A stretch of DNA of 64,000 nt from Chaetoderma sp. LZ-2023a (GCA_034401795.1 CM067372.1:21076598-21140597), one strand, 5' to 3'; positions 27,701 to 41,154 are shown, counted from the stretch's first letter. Program-made: numbers and translations. Notes: a model not told the origin generated them from the sequence alone.

Positions 27701-30700
27701 CATTCTCTATGCGCCCTCACGATGGTATCTCACGCTTACAGTGAACAAAATACAAGTGGCTACTGCATTCTCTATGCGCCCTCACGATAATATCTCACGC
27801 ATATAGTGAACAATATACAAGTGGCTACTGCATTCTCTATGCGCCCTCACGATGGTATCTCAGGCGTATAGAGAACAATATACAAGTGGCTACTGCATTC
27901 TCTATGCGCCCTCACGATGGTATCTCAGGCTTGCAGTGAACAATATACAAGTGGCTACTACGTGCTCTATGCCCCCTCACGATGGTATCTCAGGTATATA
28001 GAGAACAATATACAAGTGGCTTCTGCATTCTCTATGTCCCCTAACGATGGTATCTCAGGCATATAGAGAACAATATACAAGTGGCTACTGCATTCTCTAT
28101 GCGCCCTCACGATGGTATTTCAGGCATATAGGGAACAATATACAAGTGGCTATTGCATTTTATATTCTCTGCGCCCTCACGATGATTTTTAGGCTTACAG
28201 TGAACAATATACAAGTGGCTACTACATGTTCTATGTGGCCTCATGATGGTATCTCATGCATATAGAGAACAATATACAAGTGGCTACTGCATTCTCTATG
28301 CGCCCTCATGGTGGTATCTCTGGCTTACAGTGAACAATATTCAAGTGGCTACTACGTGCTCTATGCTCCCTCACGATGGTATTTCACGCATATAGTGAAC
28401 AATATACAAGTGGCTACTACATGTTCTATGTGGCCTCATGATGGTATCTCATGCATATAGAGAACAAGTTACAAGTGGCTACTGCATTCTTTATGCGCCC
28501 TCACGATTGTATCTCAGGCATACAGTGAACAATATACAAGTGGCTACTACATGCTCTATGCGCCCTCACGATGATTTTTAGGCTTACAATGAACAATATA
28601 CAAGTGGCTACTACATGCTCTATATGGCCTCATGATGGTATCCCAGGCATATAGAGAACACTATACAAGTGGCTACTGCATTCTCTATGCGCCCCCATGG
28701 TGGTATCTCAGGCTTACAGTGAACAATATACAAGTGGCTACTGCATTCTCTATGCGCCCTCATGATGGTATCCCAGGCATATAGAGAACACTATACAAGT
28801 GGCTACTGCATTCTCTATGCGCCCTCACGATGGTATCTCAGGCATATAGGGAACAATATATAAGTGACTACTGCATTCTCTATGCGCTCTCACGATGGTA
28901 TCTCACGCATATAGTGAACAATTTACAAGTGGCTACTGTATTCTCTATGCGCCCTCACGATGGTATCTCCGGTAAATAGAGAACAATATACAAGGGGCTA
29001 CTGCATTTTCTATGCGCCCTCACGATGGTATCTCAGGCATATAGAGAACAATATACAAGTGGCTACTGCATTCTCTATGAGCCCTCACGATGGTATCCCA
29101 GCCATAAAGAGAACAATATACAAGTGGCTACTGCATTCTCTATGCACCCTCACGATGGTATCTCAGGCTTACAGTGAACAATATACAAGTGGCTACTGCA
29201 TTCTCTATGCCCCGTCACGATGGTATCCCAGGTATATAGACAACAATATACAAGTGGCTACTGCATTCACTATGCACCCTCATGATGGTATCCCAGGCAT
29301 ATAGAGAACAATATACAAGTGGCTACTGCATTGTCTATGCGCCCTCACGATGGTATCTGACGCATATAGGTAACAATATATAAGTGACTACTGCATTCTC
29401 TATTCGCCCTCACGATGGTATCTCACGCATAAAGTGAACAATTTACAAGTGGCTACTGTATTCTCTATGCGCCCTCACGATGGTATCTCAGGTATATAGA
29501 GACCAATATACAAGGGGCTACTGCATTTTCTATGCGCCCTCACGATGGTATCTCTGGCATATAGAAAACATATACAAGTGGCTACTGCATTCTCTATGCG
29601 CCCTCACGATGGTATCCCAGGCATATAGAGAACAATATACAAGTAGCTACTGCATTCTCTATGCACCCTCACGATGGTATCTCAGGCATATAGAGAACAA
29701 TATACAAGTGGCTACTGCATTCTTTATGCGCCCTCACGATGGTATTTCAGGCATATAGGGAACAATATACAAGTGGCTATTGCATTCTCTATGCGCCCTC
29801 ACGATGATTTTTAGGCTTACAGTGAACAATATACAAGTGGCTACTCCTTGTTCTATGTGGCCTCATGATGGTATCTCACGCATAAAGTGAACAATATACA
29901 AGTGGCTACTGTATTCTCTATGCGCCCTCACGATGGTATCTCAGGTATATACAGAACAATATACAAGCGGCTACTGCATTTTCTATGCGCCCTCACGATG
30001 GTATCTCAGGCATATAGAGAACAGTATACAAGTGGCTACTGCATTCTCTATGCGCCCGCCCTCACGATGATATATCAGGCTTCCAGTGAACAATATACAA
30101 GTGGCTACTGCATTCTCTATGCGCCTTCACGATGGTATCTCTGGCATATAGAAAACATATACAAGTGGCTACTGCATTCTCTATGCGCCCTCACGATGGT
30201 ATCCCAGGCATATAGAGAACAATATACAAGTGGTTACTGCATTCTTTATGCACCCTCACGATGGTATCTCAGGCTTACAGTGAACAATATACAAGTGGCT
30301 ACTGCATTCTCTATGCGCCCTCACGATGGTATCTCACGCATATAGTGAACAATTTACAAGTGGCTACTGCATTCTCTATGCACCCTCACGATGGTATCTC
30401 AGGCATATAGTGAAAAATATACAAGTGGCTACTGCATTCACTATGCGCCCTCACGATGGCATCCCTGGTATATAGAGAACAATATACAAGTGGCTACTGC
30501 GTGCTCTATGCGCCCTCACGATGATATATCAGGCTTCCAGTGAACAATATACAAGTGGCTACTGCATTCTCTATGCGCCCTCACGATGGTATCTCAGGCT
30601 TGCAGTGAACAATATACAAGTGGCTACTGCATTCTCTATGCGCCCTCACGATGGTATCTCAGGCTTGCAGTGAACAATATACAAGTGGCTACTGCATTCT

Positions 30701-33598
30701 CTATGCGCCCTCACGATGGTATCTCAGGCTTACAGTGAACAATATTCAAGTGGCTACTGCATTCTCTATGCGCCCTCACGATGATATTTCAGGCATATAG
30801 AGAACAATATACAAGTGGCTATTGCATGCTCTATGCGCCTTCACGATGATTTTTAGTCTTACAGTGAACAATATACAAGTGGCTACTACATGCTCTATGT
30901 GGCCTCATGATGGTATCTCATGCATATAGAGAACAATATACAAGTGCCTACTGCATTCTCTATGCGCCCTCATGGTGGTATCTCAGGCTTATAGTGAACA
31001 ATATTCAAGTGGCTACTACGTGCTCTATGCACCCTCACGATGGATTTCACGCATATAGTGAACAAGTTACAAGTGGCTACTGCATTCTCTATGCGCCCTC
31101 ACGATGGTATCTCAGGCATACAGTGAACAATATACAAGTGGCTACTACATGCTCCATGCGCCCTCATGATGATTTTTAGGCTTACAATGAACAATATACA
31201 AGTGGCTACTACATGCCCTATGCGGCCTCATGATGGTATCTCATGCATATAGAGAACAATATACAAGTGGCTACTGCATTCTCTATGCGCCCCCATGGTG
31301 GTTTCTCAGGCTTACAGTGAACAATATTCATTTGGCTACTGCATTCTCTATGCGCCCTCACGATGGTATCTCAGGCATATAGGGAACAATATATAAGTGA
31401 TTACTACATTCTCTATGCGCTCTCACGATGGTATCTCACGCATATAGTGAACAATTTACAAGTGGCTACTATATTCTCTATGCGCCCTCACGATGGTATC
31501 TCAGGTATATAGAGAACAATATAAAAGGGGCTACTGCATTTTCTATGCGCCCTCACGATGGTATCTCAGGTATATAGAGAACAATATACAAGTGGCTACT
31601 GCATTCTCTATGCGCCCTCATGATGGTATCCCAGGCATATAGAGAACAATATACAAGTGGCTACTGCATTCTCTATGCGCCCTCACGATGGTCTCTCAGG
31701 CATATAGGGAACAATATATAAGTGACTACTGCATTCTCTATGCGCTCTCACGATGGTAGCTCCCGCATATAGTGAACAATTTACAAGTGGCTACTGTATT
31801 CTCTATGCGCCCTCACGATGGTATCTCAGGTATATAGAGAACAATATAAAAGGGGCTACTGCATTTTCTATGCGCCCTCACGATGGTATCTCAGGCATAT
31901 AGAGAACAATATACAAGTGGCTACTGCATTCTCTATGAGCCCTCACGATGGTATCCCAGCCATATAGAGAACAATATACAAGTGGCTACTGCATTCTCTA
32001 TGCGCCCTCACGATACTATCTCACGCATATAGTGAACAATATACAAGTGGCTACTGCATTCTCTATGCGCCCTCACGATAATATCTCACGCATATAGTGA
32101 ACAATATACAAGTGGCTACTGCATTCTCTATGCGCCCTCACGATGGTATCTCAGGCATATAGAGAACAATATACAAGTGGCTACTACATGCTCTATGCAC
32201 CCTCACGATGATTTTTAGGCTTACAGTGAACAATACACAAGTGGCTACTACATGCTCCCTGCGGCCTTATGATGGTATCTCATTCATATAGAGAACAAAA
32301 TACAAGTGGCTACTGCATTCTCTATGCGCCCTCATGGTGGTATCTCAGGCTTACAGTGAACAAAATTCAATTGGCTACTACGTGCTCTATGCACCCTCAC
32401 GATGGTATCTCAGGTATATGGAGAACAATATACAAGTGGCTACTGCATTCTCTATGCGCCCTCATGATGGTATCCCAGGCATATAGAGAACAATATACAA
32501 GTGGCTACTGCATTCTTTATGCGCCCTCAAGATGGTATCTCAGGCATATAGGGAACAATATATAAGTGACTACTGCATTCTCTATGCGCCCTCACGATGG
32601 TATCTCAGGGTTACAGTGAACAATATACAAGTGGCTACTGCATTCTCTATGCACCCTCACGATGGTATCTCAGGCTTACAGCGAACAATATACAAGTAGC
32701 TACTGCATTCTCTATGCGCCCTCACAATACTATCTCACGCATATAGTGAACAATATACAAGTGGCTACTCCATTCTCTATGCGCCCTCACGAGGGTATCT
32801 TAGGCATATAGAGAACAATATACAAGTGGCTACTACATTCTCGATGCGCCCTCGCGATGGTATCTCATGCATATAGAGAACAATATACAAGTGGCTACTA
32901 CATTCTCTATGCGCCCTCACGATGGTGTCTCACGCATATAGAGAACAATATACAAGTGGCTACTCCATTCTCTCTGCGCCCTCACGATGGTATCTTAGGC
33001 ATACAATAAATAATATACAAGTGGCTACTGCATGCTCTATGCGCCCTCACGATGGTATCTCTGGTATATAGAGAACAATATTCAAGTGGCTACTACGTGC
33101 ACTATGCACCCTCACGATGGCATCGCAGGCATATAGTGAACAATATACAAATGGATACTGGATGCTCTATACGCCCTCATGATGGTATCTCAGGGTTACA
33201 GTGAATACTATCCAAGTAGCTACTGCATCTCTCCGCGCCACCCCATGATATCTCAGGCATTGAGTGAATAATATACAAGTGGCTACTGCATGCTCTATGC
33301 GCCCTCACGATAGTATCTTGGGCATGCACTGAACAATATACAAGTGGCTACTGCATGCTCTATACGCCCTCACGATGATATCTTAGGCTTACAGTGAAAA
33401 ATATACAAGTGGCTACTACATGCTCAAAGCGCCCTCACGGTGATATCTCAGACTTAAAGTGAACAATGTACAAATGGCTACTGCATTGTCTACGTCCCAC
33501 CCCATGATATCTAAGGAATAGAGTGAATAATATACAAGAGGCTACTGCATGCTCTATGTGCCCTCACCATGGTATCTCAGGTATACAGTCAACAGTAG

Positions 33599-33821
33599 CA
33601 ACATTGAATCAACAGACACATGTGTGTACATATATGCAATGCGAAGGTATATTTAATGTATTAAATGCACTACTGCACTTTTCTTCATTGATGAACTAGA
33701 CTGTATTAAGTGCATGAATGACACGAAATTTCGATTTCAAAGCCAGCAGTATAAAGTCCATTAATTTCTATCATATATATTTCGAAATGATCATGTTTTA
33801 TACTATTTGTATAGAATAAAT
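33599..33821. other. Short unique spacer after the satellite
   Basis: AT-rich sequence with no visible gene or repeat between the last satellite unit and the SINE-like element. Confidence 0.5.
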
Positions 33822-34075
33822 CAGAGACGCGGCGGGCGAGTGGATAGGCACTTGAGCCATAGCTTCGCGGGTTCCCTCACCGGTTTGCTGCATTGTGCCC
33901 TTACGCAAGTCACTTAACTCTGCAGTGCCTTTGTCGACGTAGCTGTAAATAGACACATGTGATGGCATACATGGACGCCTGGTTGATTCAAAAGTGGACG
34001 GCCACGTGAACAGGAGATAATTGTAAAACGCGTAGAGCATGACATCGTTATATAATTGTGCCCGCTATCTATAAA
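33822..34075 (+). mobile_element. tRNA-derived SINE-like element
   Basis: The head resembles a tRNA-related SINE: an A-box-like GGGCGAGTGGATAGGC is followed about 20 bp later by a decayed B-box region (GCGGGTTCCCTCACC). Downstream is a GTGCCCTTACGCAAGTCAC...TTAACTCTGC block and GTAGCTGTAAATAG. That central block resembles the conserved central segment I know from many invertebrate SINEs. No clear poly-A tail or target duplication is seen. The family name is not certain. Confidence 0.55.
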
Positions 34076-34116
34076 CTGTGCAAAAATCGCAAACATTTAG
34101 TTTTGCTTTTGCCAAT

Positions 34117-34523
34117 AAGATCCTCACCCAGGCGAGGTTCGTCACCACCACAGCTAGCTTGATGGAGAAATTGAAGGATCTCTTGTTAAATGCCCGTGAC
34201 ATGTGGATACTGATGTCAACATTCGTGGTGGTCAGACAATGTCAGCGCAGCTACGTACTCTCTCAAAACCACTCTGCCAGTTTGGAGTAAGTTTATCGAT
34301 CTTATCTCTGATACGATATAATGCTCCATTTGAGAACAGCTTTTGGATGTGGTTCTAAAGCACCAATGTCTGGCCACAGCGAATGTTGACATCAGTAGTG
34401 CTATCAAAGCTTTGGGATTTCTACAATATTAAAATCCACATGTCACGTGCATTTGACCAGAGATCCTTCAGTTTCTCCATTAAGCTGGCTGCTGATGACG
34501 AACTAGGCCTGGTGAGAATCTTC
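34117..34523. repeat. Imperfect inverted repeat, arms about 125 and 150 bp
   Basis: The left arm (34,117-34,240) reappears in reverse complement at 34,372-34,523. Shared blocks include CTGATGTCAACATTCG, TGACATGTGGAT, TGAAGGATCTCT and AATGGAGAAA. The right arm has about 40 extra bases between two of these blocks. It is either a foldback element or an inverted duplication. No protein-coding frame is supported. Confidence 0.7.
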
Positions 34524-34550
34524 ACGTAATCGAGGACCACTAAATATGAG

Positions 34551-36560
34551 AAAGAACAACCTAAAGGAGTCTAGGACGCTCTAAAGGAGCCTAGGACCTC
34601 TAAAGGAACCTAGGACGTTCTAAAGGACCCTACGACGCTCTAAATGAGTCTAGGATGCTCTAAAGGACCCTAGGACGCTCTAAAGGACAATAGGACGCTC
34701 TAAAGGCACCGAGGAGGCTCTAAAGGGCCCTATGATCCTCTAAAGGACCCTAGAATGCTACAAAGGAGCCTATGACGCTCTAAAGCGGCATAGGACGCTC
34801 TAAAGGAGCCTAAGACACACTAAAGGAGCCTAGGACGCTCTAAAGGACCCTAGGACCTCTAAAGGACCCTAGGAAGTTCTAAAGGACCCTAGGACGCTCT
34901 AAAGGAGCATAGGATGCTCTAAAGGAGCATATGACGCTCTAAAGGAACCTAGGACGCTCTAAAGGAACCTAGGACGCTCTAAAGGAGCCTAGGATGCTCT
35001 AAAGGAACCTAGGACGCTCTAAAGGAACCTAGGACGCTCTAAAGGAACCTAGGACGCTCTAAAGGAACCTAGGACGCTCTAAAGGAACCTAGGACGCTCT
35101 AAAGGAACCTAGGACGCTCTAAAGGACCCTATGACGTTCAAAAGGACCCTAGGACGCTCTAAAGGAACCTAGGACGTTCTAAAGGACCCTAGGACGCTCT
35201 AAAGGAGCATAGGATGCTCTAAAGGACCCTAAGACGTTCTAAAGGAACCTAGGACGCTCTAAAGGAACCTAGGACGCTCTAAAGGAACCTAGGACGTTCT
35301 AAAGGACCCTAGGACGCTCTAAAGGAGCATAGGATGCTCTAAAGGAGCATAGGATGCTCTAAAGGACCATAGGACGCTCTAAAGGAACCTAGGACACTCT
35401 AAAGGAGACTTGGACGCTCTAAAGAAGCCTAGGACGCTATAAAGGAGCCTAGGACACTCTAAAGGAACCTAGGACGCTGTAAAGGAGCCTAGGACGCTCT
35501 AAAGGAGCCTAGGACGCTCTAAAGGAACCTAGGACGCTCTAAAGGAGCCTAGGACACTCTAAAGGAACCTAGGACGCTCTAAAGGAGCATATGACGCTCT
35601 AAAGGAACCTAGGATGCTCTAAAGGAACCTAGGATGCTCTAAAGGAACCTAGCATGCTCTAAAGGAGCCTAGGACGTTCTAAAGGAACCTAGGACACTCT
35701 AAAGGAGCCTAGGACGCTCTAAAGGAGCCTAGGACGCTATAAAGGAGCCTAGGACACTCTAAAGGAACCTAGGACGCTGTAAAGGAGCCTAGGACGCTCT
35801 AAAAGAGCCTAGGACGCTCTAAAGGAGCCTAGGACACTCTAAAGGAACCTAGGACGCTCTAAAGTAGCATATGACGCTCTAAAGGAACCTAGGATGCTCT
35901 AAAGGAACCTAGGATGCTCTAAAGGAACCTAGCACGCTCTAAAGGAGCCTAGGACGCTCTGAAGGAACCTAGGACGCTCTAAAGGAGCCTAGGACGCTCT
36001 AAAGGAACCTAGGACGATCTAAAGGAAGCTAGGATGCTCTAAAGGAACCTAGGATGCTCTAAAGGACCCTAGGACGCTCTAAAGGAGCCCAGGATGCTCT
36101 AAAGGAGCCTAGGACCCTCTAAAGGAACCTAGGACGCTCTAAAGGACCCTAGGACGATCTAAAGAGCCTAGGACGCTCTAAAGGAACCTAGAATTCTCTA
36201 AAGCAACCTAGGATGCTCTAAAGGAACCTAGGACGCTCTAAAGGAACCTAGGATGCTCTAAACGAACCTAGGATGCTCTAAAGGAACCTAGGACGCTCTA
36301 AAGGAACCTAGGATGCTCTAAAGGAACCTAGGACGCTCTAAAGGACCCTAGGACGCTCTAAAGGAACCTAGGATGCTCTAAAGGACCCTAGGATGCTCTA
36401 AAGGAACCTAGGACGCTCTAAAGGACCATAGAATGCTCTAAAGGAGCCTAGGACGCTATAAAGGAACCTAGGATGCTCTAAAGGAGCCTAGGACGCTCTA
36501 AAGGAACCTAGGACGCTCTAAAGGAGCCTATGACGCTCTAAAGGAGCCTAGGACGCTCTC
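34551..36560. repeat. 20-bp minisatellite, about 100 copies
   Basis: The unit is CTCTAAAGGAACCTAGGACG with frequent GAGCCT, GACCCT and GATGCT variants. Most units contain the palindrome CCTAGG. The period is very strict (20 bp) with one or two single-base shifts, for example near 36,165. Confidence 0.95.
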
Positions 36561-38433
36561 AGTGGACAAGACACAGTGGAGAAGGTTGAAGAAGTATTGA
36601 TTGCAGCTGAAAAAGTATTCACTTCTTCAGCTGCAGAACACAGCCACTCGTCGTCGTATTATATTTTGTGACAATAAGTTTCAGTTCATAATAAAATTCA
36701 ATTGCTCAATTCGTAATATACACAGGCGTTAATCCTATAGATTGTCATTATTTTCTAATTAATGGTGCTGATTGGCACGATTCGCGAGGCCTGGAATGCG
36801 CTCCATGTCACATTACCTATGTCATTCTATGGATAATGAATAACACATTCTACAGTACTGCTGATAAATGAGTTAAAATGTTTCCAAAACAGAGCAGAAA
36901 CATGTAAGTTAGCACAGTCTTGAACACGATGTAAGAAATGGTCTGTTGAGTTTATTGAACATAATTAGATTGAAAATCATTTCTGGCTTAGGTAGTAATG
37001 TCTTCCTATCCAATTATGTTCAAAATATTCAACAATACGTTTTCAGTTATTTCTGAACTGTACTGTATTTGAATCTAGGCCGTTGTGGATTTACTTTCTA
37101 ATAGATACTAACCATAGAAATCTAATAAGGGCAGAACGGGCATGAGCATACTATTGACCCGACTTCCGGTGACGTGAGTTCAGTAAAATACAACTGCTCA
37201 TGTTCGGACGGGCTGACGCAGGAGATCCGCAGCATTGAAAGAGAAATGGAACAGACGCAATTGTGTATAATTGTATTCAGAAATAAACCTGTATTGGCTA
37301 TATACTAATTTGGCACTTTATTCGACTACGTAACAAAAACATACTATTTTGAAGACTATAATAAAGTACTGAATTGAAATTCCGCCTTTGAGAGAGTCTT
37401 AGCCACTCTATGCTATTTAACTCTATGATTCTAACTGCTTATCAATATATTCCAATGGTGCGCCTCATGGAATATATTTGACTCATATGTCAGTAAACAG
37501 ATGATTGGATCTATTCACTCTAAGCAGCGCAGGTATGTTAACTTACCTGGAATGTAATTGACTTCAAAGTAGTATTACAGTATGCGTGTCTGGCTTCATA
37601 GTCACTGTACTTATGAACAGACGACCTTCTCATCCACACCAGTACATACAGGGCCTGTGTGGCCAGGCCCACGCAATGCACTACTCAGTACATTTACTTC
37701 TCAGGTCATGATACTGAATGTCATCACAACCTTTCGTCTGAAGAATAATAGTTAGACTATTTACTGAATGCTATTAATGAGAATATCATGAATAATCCGA
37801 CACACTTGTTTCATCAATAGATTTTTAAATCTGATACAGCATGACATAATCGGTAAACTAGAGTGGATCTTTCGTGACATTAATGCAATGACTGGCCGGT
37901 TGGGTAATCCATTAAGAAACACTCAGTCTCAAACAATAAAAACTCAATCTGAGCGTAGACCATAGCGTACGCAGAATGGATATCCAGTTGTCCCGATTGT
38001 CGAAAGATGAGAAAAGAAAATAACTATGAACATAGGGTAGTAAAAATATATGTGCAGAAAGCTCAATAGAATACGCATCGTCAATGTGAGAGAGAAGGAT
38101 GGCAGAGGGTCGGGTGGACAACCTCCGAGGAGGTTAGTGTGGCGATAAGTGTTTTGTAATGGCCAAATATATGTCCCTCTTGATGTTGATGACTATGTTT
38201 TTAATTTCATTCATGAAATAATGTGCGATTTCCAAAACACTATGCATGTTGTTTTAGCTCGTATGTAAATAATATCCAAGATATAGATCCGAATGATTAT
38301 GATTGAAAGCACGTACGTCAATCTAGCGTGAAATAAATGGAGACTAGCTGTGGGGAACTGCTAAGTAATGTTGTTCTAGTTGGCGTTCGATCTATCCTCA
38401 AACGTATAGAGCGTAAACGAGTTTTTCAATGTG
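36561..38433. other. Non-repetitive stretch without recognised gene
   Basis: AT-rich sequence. Several short open frames exist but none shows a recognisable domain or compositional sign of coding. A small palindrome-like TTCAGCTG/CAGCTGAA pair occurs near 36,605-36,630. I see nothing else. Confidence 0.5.
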
Positions 38434-38845
38434 TCACCATTTGATGATGCAAACATTGATGATGCAAACATTTGATGATACAAACATTTGATGATGCAAA
38501 CATTTGATGATGCAAACATTTGATGATGCAAACATTGATGATGCAAACATTGATGATGCACACATTTGATGATACAAACATTTGATGATGCAAACCTTTG
38601 ATGATGCAAACATTGATGATGCAAACATTTGATGATGCAAACCTTTGATGATGCACACATTTGATGATGCAAACATTTGATGATGCACATATTGATGATG
38701 CAAACATTTGATGATGCAAACCTTTGATGATGCAAACATTGGTGATGCAAACATTTGATGATGCAAACCTTTGATGATGCAAACATTTGATGATGCAAAC
38801 ATTTGATGATGCAAACATTGGTGATGCAAACATTTGATGATGCAG
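38434..38845. repeat. 15/16-bp minisatellite
   Basis: About 26 head-to-tail units of GATGATGCAAACATTT (16 bp), alternating with a 15-bp form lacking one T, with CACATT and CCTTTG variants. It gives three overlapping artefact frames on the minus strand rich in CIIKCLHHQ and MFASSN words. Confidence 0.95.
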
Positions 38846-38924
38846 ATGGTCATCATCATCTCCATGTTCTGCTCATGTGTGCGAATAAATGTCATTAATG
38901 GCTTGCCTTTTAAAAGGACCTTTC

Positions 38925-39150
38925 CATTTTAGCTATGCCCCGCCCATCTCTAGCTAAGCCCCACCCTCACCTCGCCAGTGTTGGGATCGATCGATCTCTA
39001 AACTTTCTGACTATCAATTGCCATGGCAGCAACAGCGTCCAGTCAATTTAGTTTCAAAATATTCAACAGCATGATTATTAAATAATAGAGATATACAATT
39101 AGTACAGCGTGTCGGACTATTAAGAGTTCAAGAGCTGTCAAATAGAATCA
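38925..39150. repeat. Foldback family, internally deleted left arm (copy B1)
   Basis: It begins with TAGCTATGCCCCGCCCATC and CACCTCGCCAGTGTTGG, the terminal motifs also seen at 44.4 kb and, in reverse, at 700-740. It then jumps to the inner block AGTTTCAAAATATTCAACAGC. Part of the arm seen in other copies is missing. Confidence 0.55.
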
Positions 39151-39470
39151 TTTTTAGCTATGCATCGCAATTTCTAGCTATGTATCACCTATTTCTAGCT
39201 TTACACCGCCCATTTCTAGCTATACAACGCCCATTTCTAGCTATATATCGCCAATTTCCAGCTACACACCGCTCATTTCTAGCTATACACCACCCATTTC
39301 TAGCAATACCTCGCCAATTTCTAGCTATACATCGCCCATTTCTAACTATTTCCAGCCCATTTCTAGCTATTCCCCGCCCATTTCTAGCTATGCTCGCCCA
39401 TTTCTACCTAGGCCCCCCCCCCCCCCATTTCTAGCTCGGTCCTGCCCATTTCTAGCCAAACTCCGCCTAA
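39151..39470. repeat. About 21-bp minisatellite built from the foldback terminus
   Basis: About 14 degenerate units of CGCCCATTTCTAGCTATAC type. The same words (CCGCCCAT, TCTAGCTA) form the outer end of the adjoining foldback arm, so the array probably arose by expansion of that terminus. It contains a 13-14 bp poly-C run near 39,414-39,427. Confidence 0.75.
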
Positions 39471-39474
39471 ATTG

Positions 39475-40220
39475 TATTCATGCTGGCATCGTTTTATAAC
39501 TTTGAAATGTCAATTCCCAGAAACTAAATTTCAAGGTAGGCTTAACTATATAGGAAAGCTTTTGAATATTTTCTCTCATTTGACTGGGTACTGCCTGAGG
39601 CAGCAATAGCTCCCAGGCAAATTAGTTTCACAAATGTTTGATAGAATGTTTCTAAAGTTGTAAATCCATCAAAGAATACAATTCGTATGCTTGACGGATT
39701 TTTTGAATTTCATAACGGAATTCTAATACGTCATTATGATTGTAACGTCTGCTAACGCGTGACTTATTTGAGCATGACGTCAGCTAATTGAGTGAAATAA
39801 CTGATCCCTCTGTTATGCAAGAAGAGAACACAGCCAAGGACATTGCCTCCGACACTCTTCCCAGCCTAATGGAGTGCGTGGTTCACCATCACACTAGAGG
39901 ATTCCACTGTCGCAGTCAATCATATGACGTGATAATCAACTACGCCACGTGTAGGATGACGTCAAAATCAATTACGTCATGAATGACGTAGCTAAGTTCG
40001 CCACGAACGCGTAATTGATGACGGACTAAGCGTTGTTGTATGAATTGTATGTCTTTACTATTTAATAACTAATTTGAAAGTAGGCAGCAAGAGCACCCAA
40101 TCAAATTAGTTAAAAATATGCAAGAAATTACCTGTATAGTTTTCTGGAAATTGAGATTAATAGAATGCATATCCCAACACGGGTAAAGCGCGTGTGGAGA
40201 TTAGCTGGAGATGGGCGGGA
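39475..40220. repeat. Foldback element, copy B2 (two arms)
   Basis: The left arm (39,475-39,760) includes TTTGACTGGGTACTG and GCAAATTAGTTTCA. The right arm (39,900-40,215) ends with AACACGGGTAAAGCG...GATGGGCGGG. Between and within the arms are several ACGTCA/TGACGT motifs, including ATGACGTCA twice, and one CCACGTG box. This is the most complete copy in the window. Confidence 0.65.
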
Positions 40221-41154
40221 CATAGCTAAAACTGGATTCATCCATTCATCTTGGGAGTGCCAGCCGGAGAGTCCTCTTGGACTGAGCTACTGCCGTGGAA
40301 AAGCAAGACGAATCTGGTGCACATCTCACGGCTCGCTGTCAAGATATCGAGGAAATTTAGATACTAGATTCAGACAAGTTCCTCACAGATTCTAGAAGCA
40401 CTAAGAAATAACTCACATGTCTCACATTGATTAATAAGCCTTAGTAAATTTAGCGTAACACTTTTGATAACGAGAATCAATAAGAATTTAAGGCTTATAA
40501 TAATTAACCAATAAGTATAATTTGCATAGCGATAAATAAATAATAGATGTGCTATTTACAACGCCTATCTTGATGTTTATGTCAAACCTAAAATAATGAA
40601 TCTATTTTAGATTCCTTGTTCACATTGAGCCGATAGTTGATAATTGTCTTACCATGTGACATCCTATATTATGTGCATAGCCTCACTCCATCCAACCCCA
40701 TCCCACCAACAAGTTTCAATTAAGCAATAACAAGATTTATTTAAGCGAGCGATGGTTGAATTAACCTTGCCCAGACGGTCTTTTCGGGAATCTACTGGGC
40801 GTATGCTTGAGCCCGCGGCCATGATATTTACATCTAATCGCTGGCCACCTTGCATATTACATAAGTGGAGAACTAAGACGTAACGATGAGTGCACAACAC
40901 AGATCGTCATTCATGCGAAATAGTTCATCAAATAGTTTCAAATGCAGCAACATTCCATTTACAAATATTGATCAATAAATTTCAAATTCAAATTAAGATA
41001 CAATTCATGCCGAATTAACAACGCCCCCCCCCCCCCCCCGGTCTCCCCACCCATACTAAAATTTCCACCAATCTAAATGTTAGTACAATACTATCCTGAA
41101 AACAGAAAGCATACCTTCTTATTCAAGCAATGCAGAACGTGTGACCAAATCCTC
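40221..41154. other. Unique stretch with a 16-bp poly-C run
   Basis: No supported gene. A C homopolymer lies at 41,024-41,039. Confidence 0.5.

Larger units (their letters stand above)
9106..33598. repeat. 65-bp satellite array with higher-order structure
   Basis: About 24.5 kb of head-to-tail 65-bp monomers (roughly 370 unit-equivalents, including the gap). A landmark within each monomer is TATGCGCCCTCACGATGG, followed by a variable segment that is either GGCATATAGAGAACAAT or GGCTTACAGTGAACAAT and then ATACAAGTGGCTACTGCATT. A 68-bp variant has an extra AGT (GGCTAGTACTACATTC). A divergent TTTTTAGGCTTAC variant is common from 13.6 kb on. Units decay at the right edge (33.1-33.6 kb). Because 65 is not a multiple of three, open frames run through three frames and give a 65-residue repeating peptide; these are not genes. 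Confidence 0.95.

Noticed and set aside
9898..32565. Many frames of 60-180 codons in the 65-bp satellite
   Set aside because: The peptide has a 65-residue period because three monomers are read in three frames. Frames break at every 68-bp unit; no start context or conservation beyond DNA identity.
9106..33598. CRISPR-like repeat-spacer array
   Set aside because: Units are contiguous with no unique spacers, and the context is eukaryotic.
38376..38895. Three overlapping minus-strand frames rich in CIIKCLHHQ words
   Set aside because: All three frames of one 15/16-bp minisatellite.
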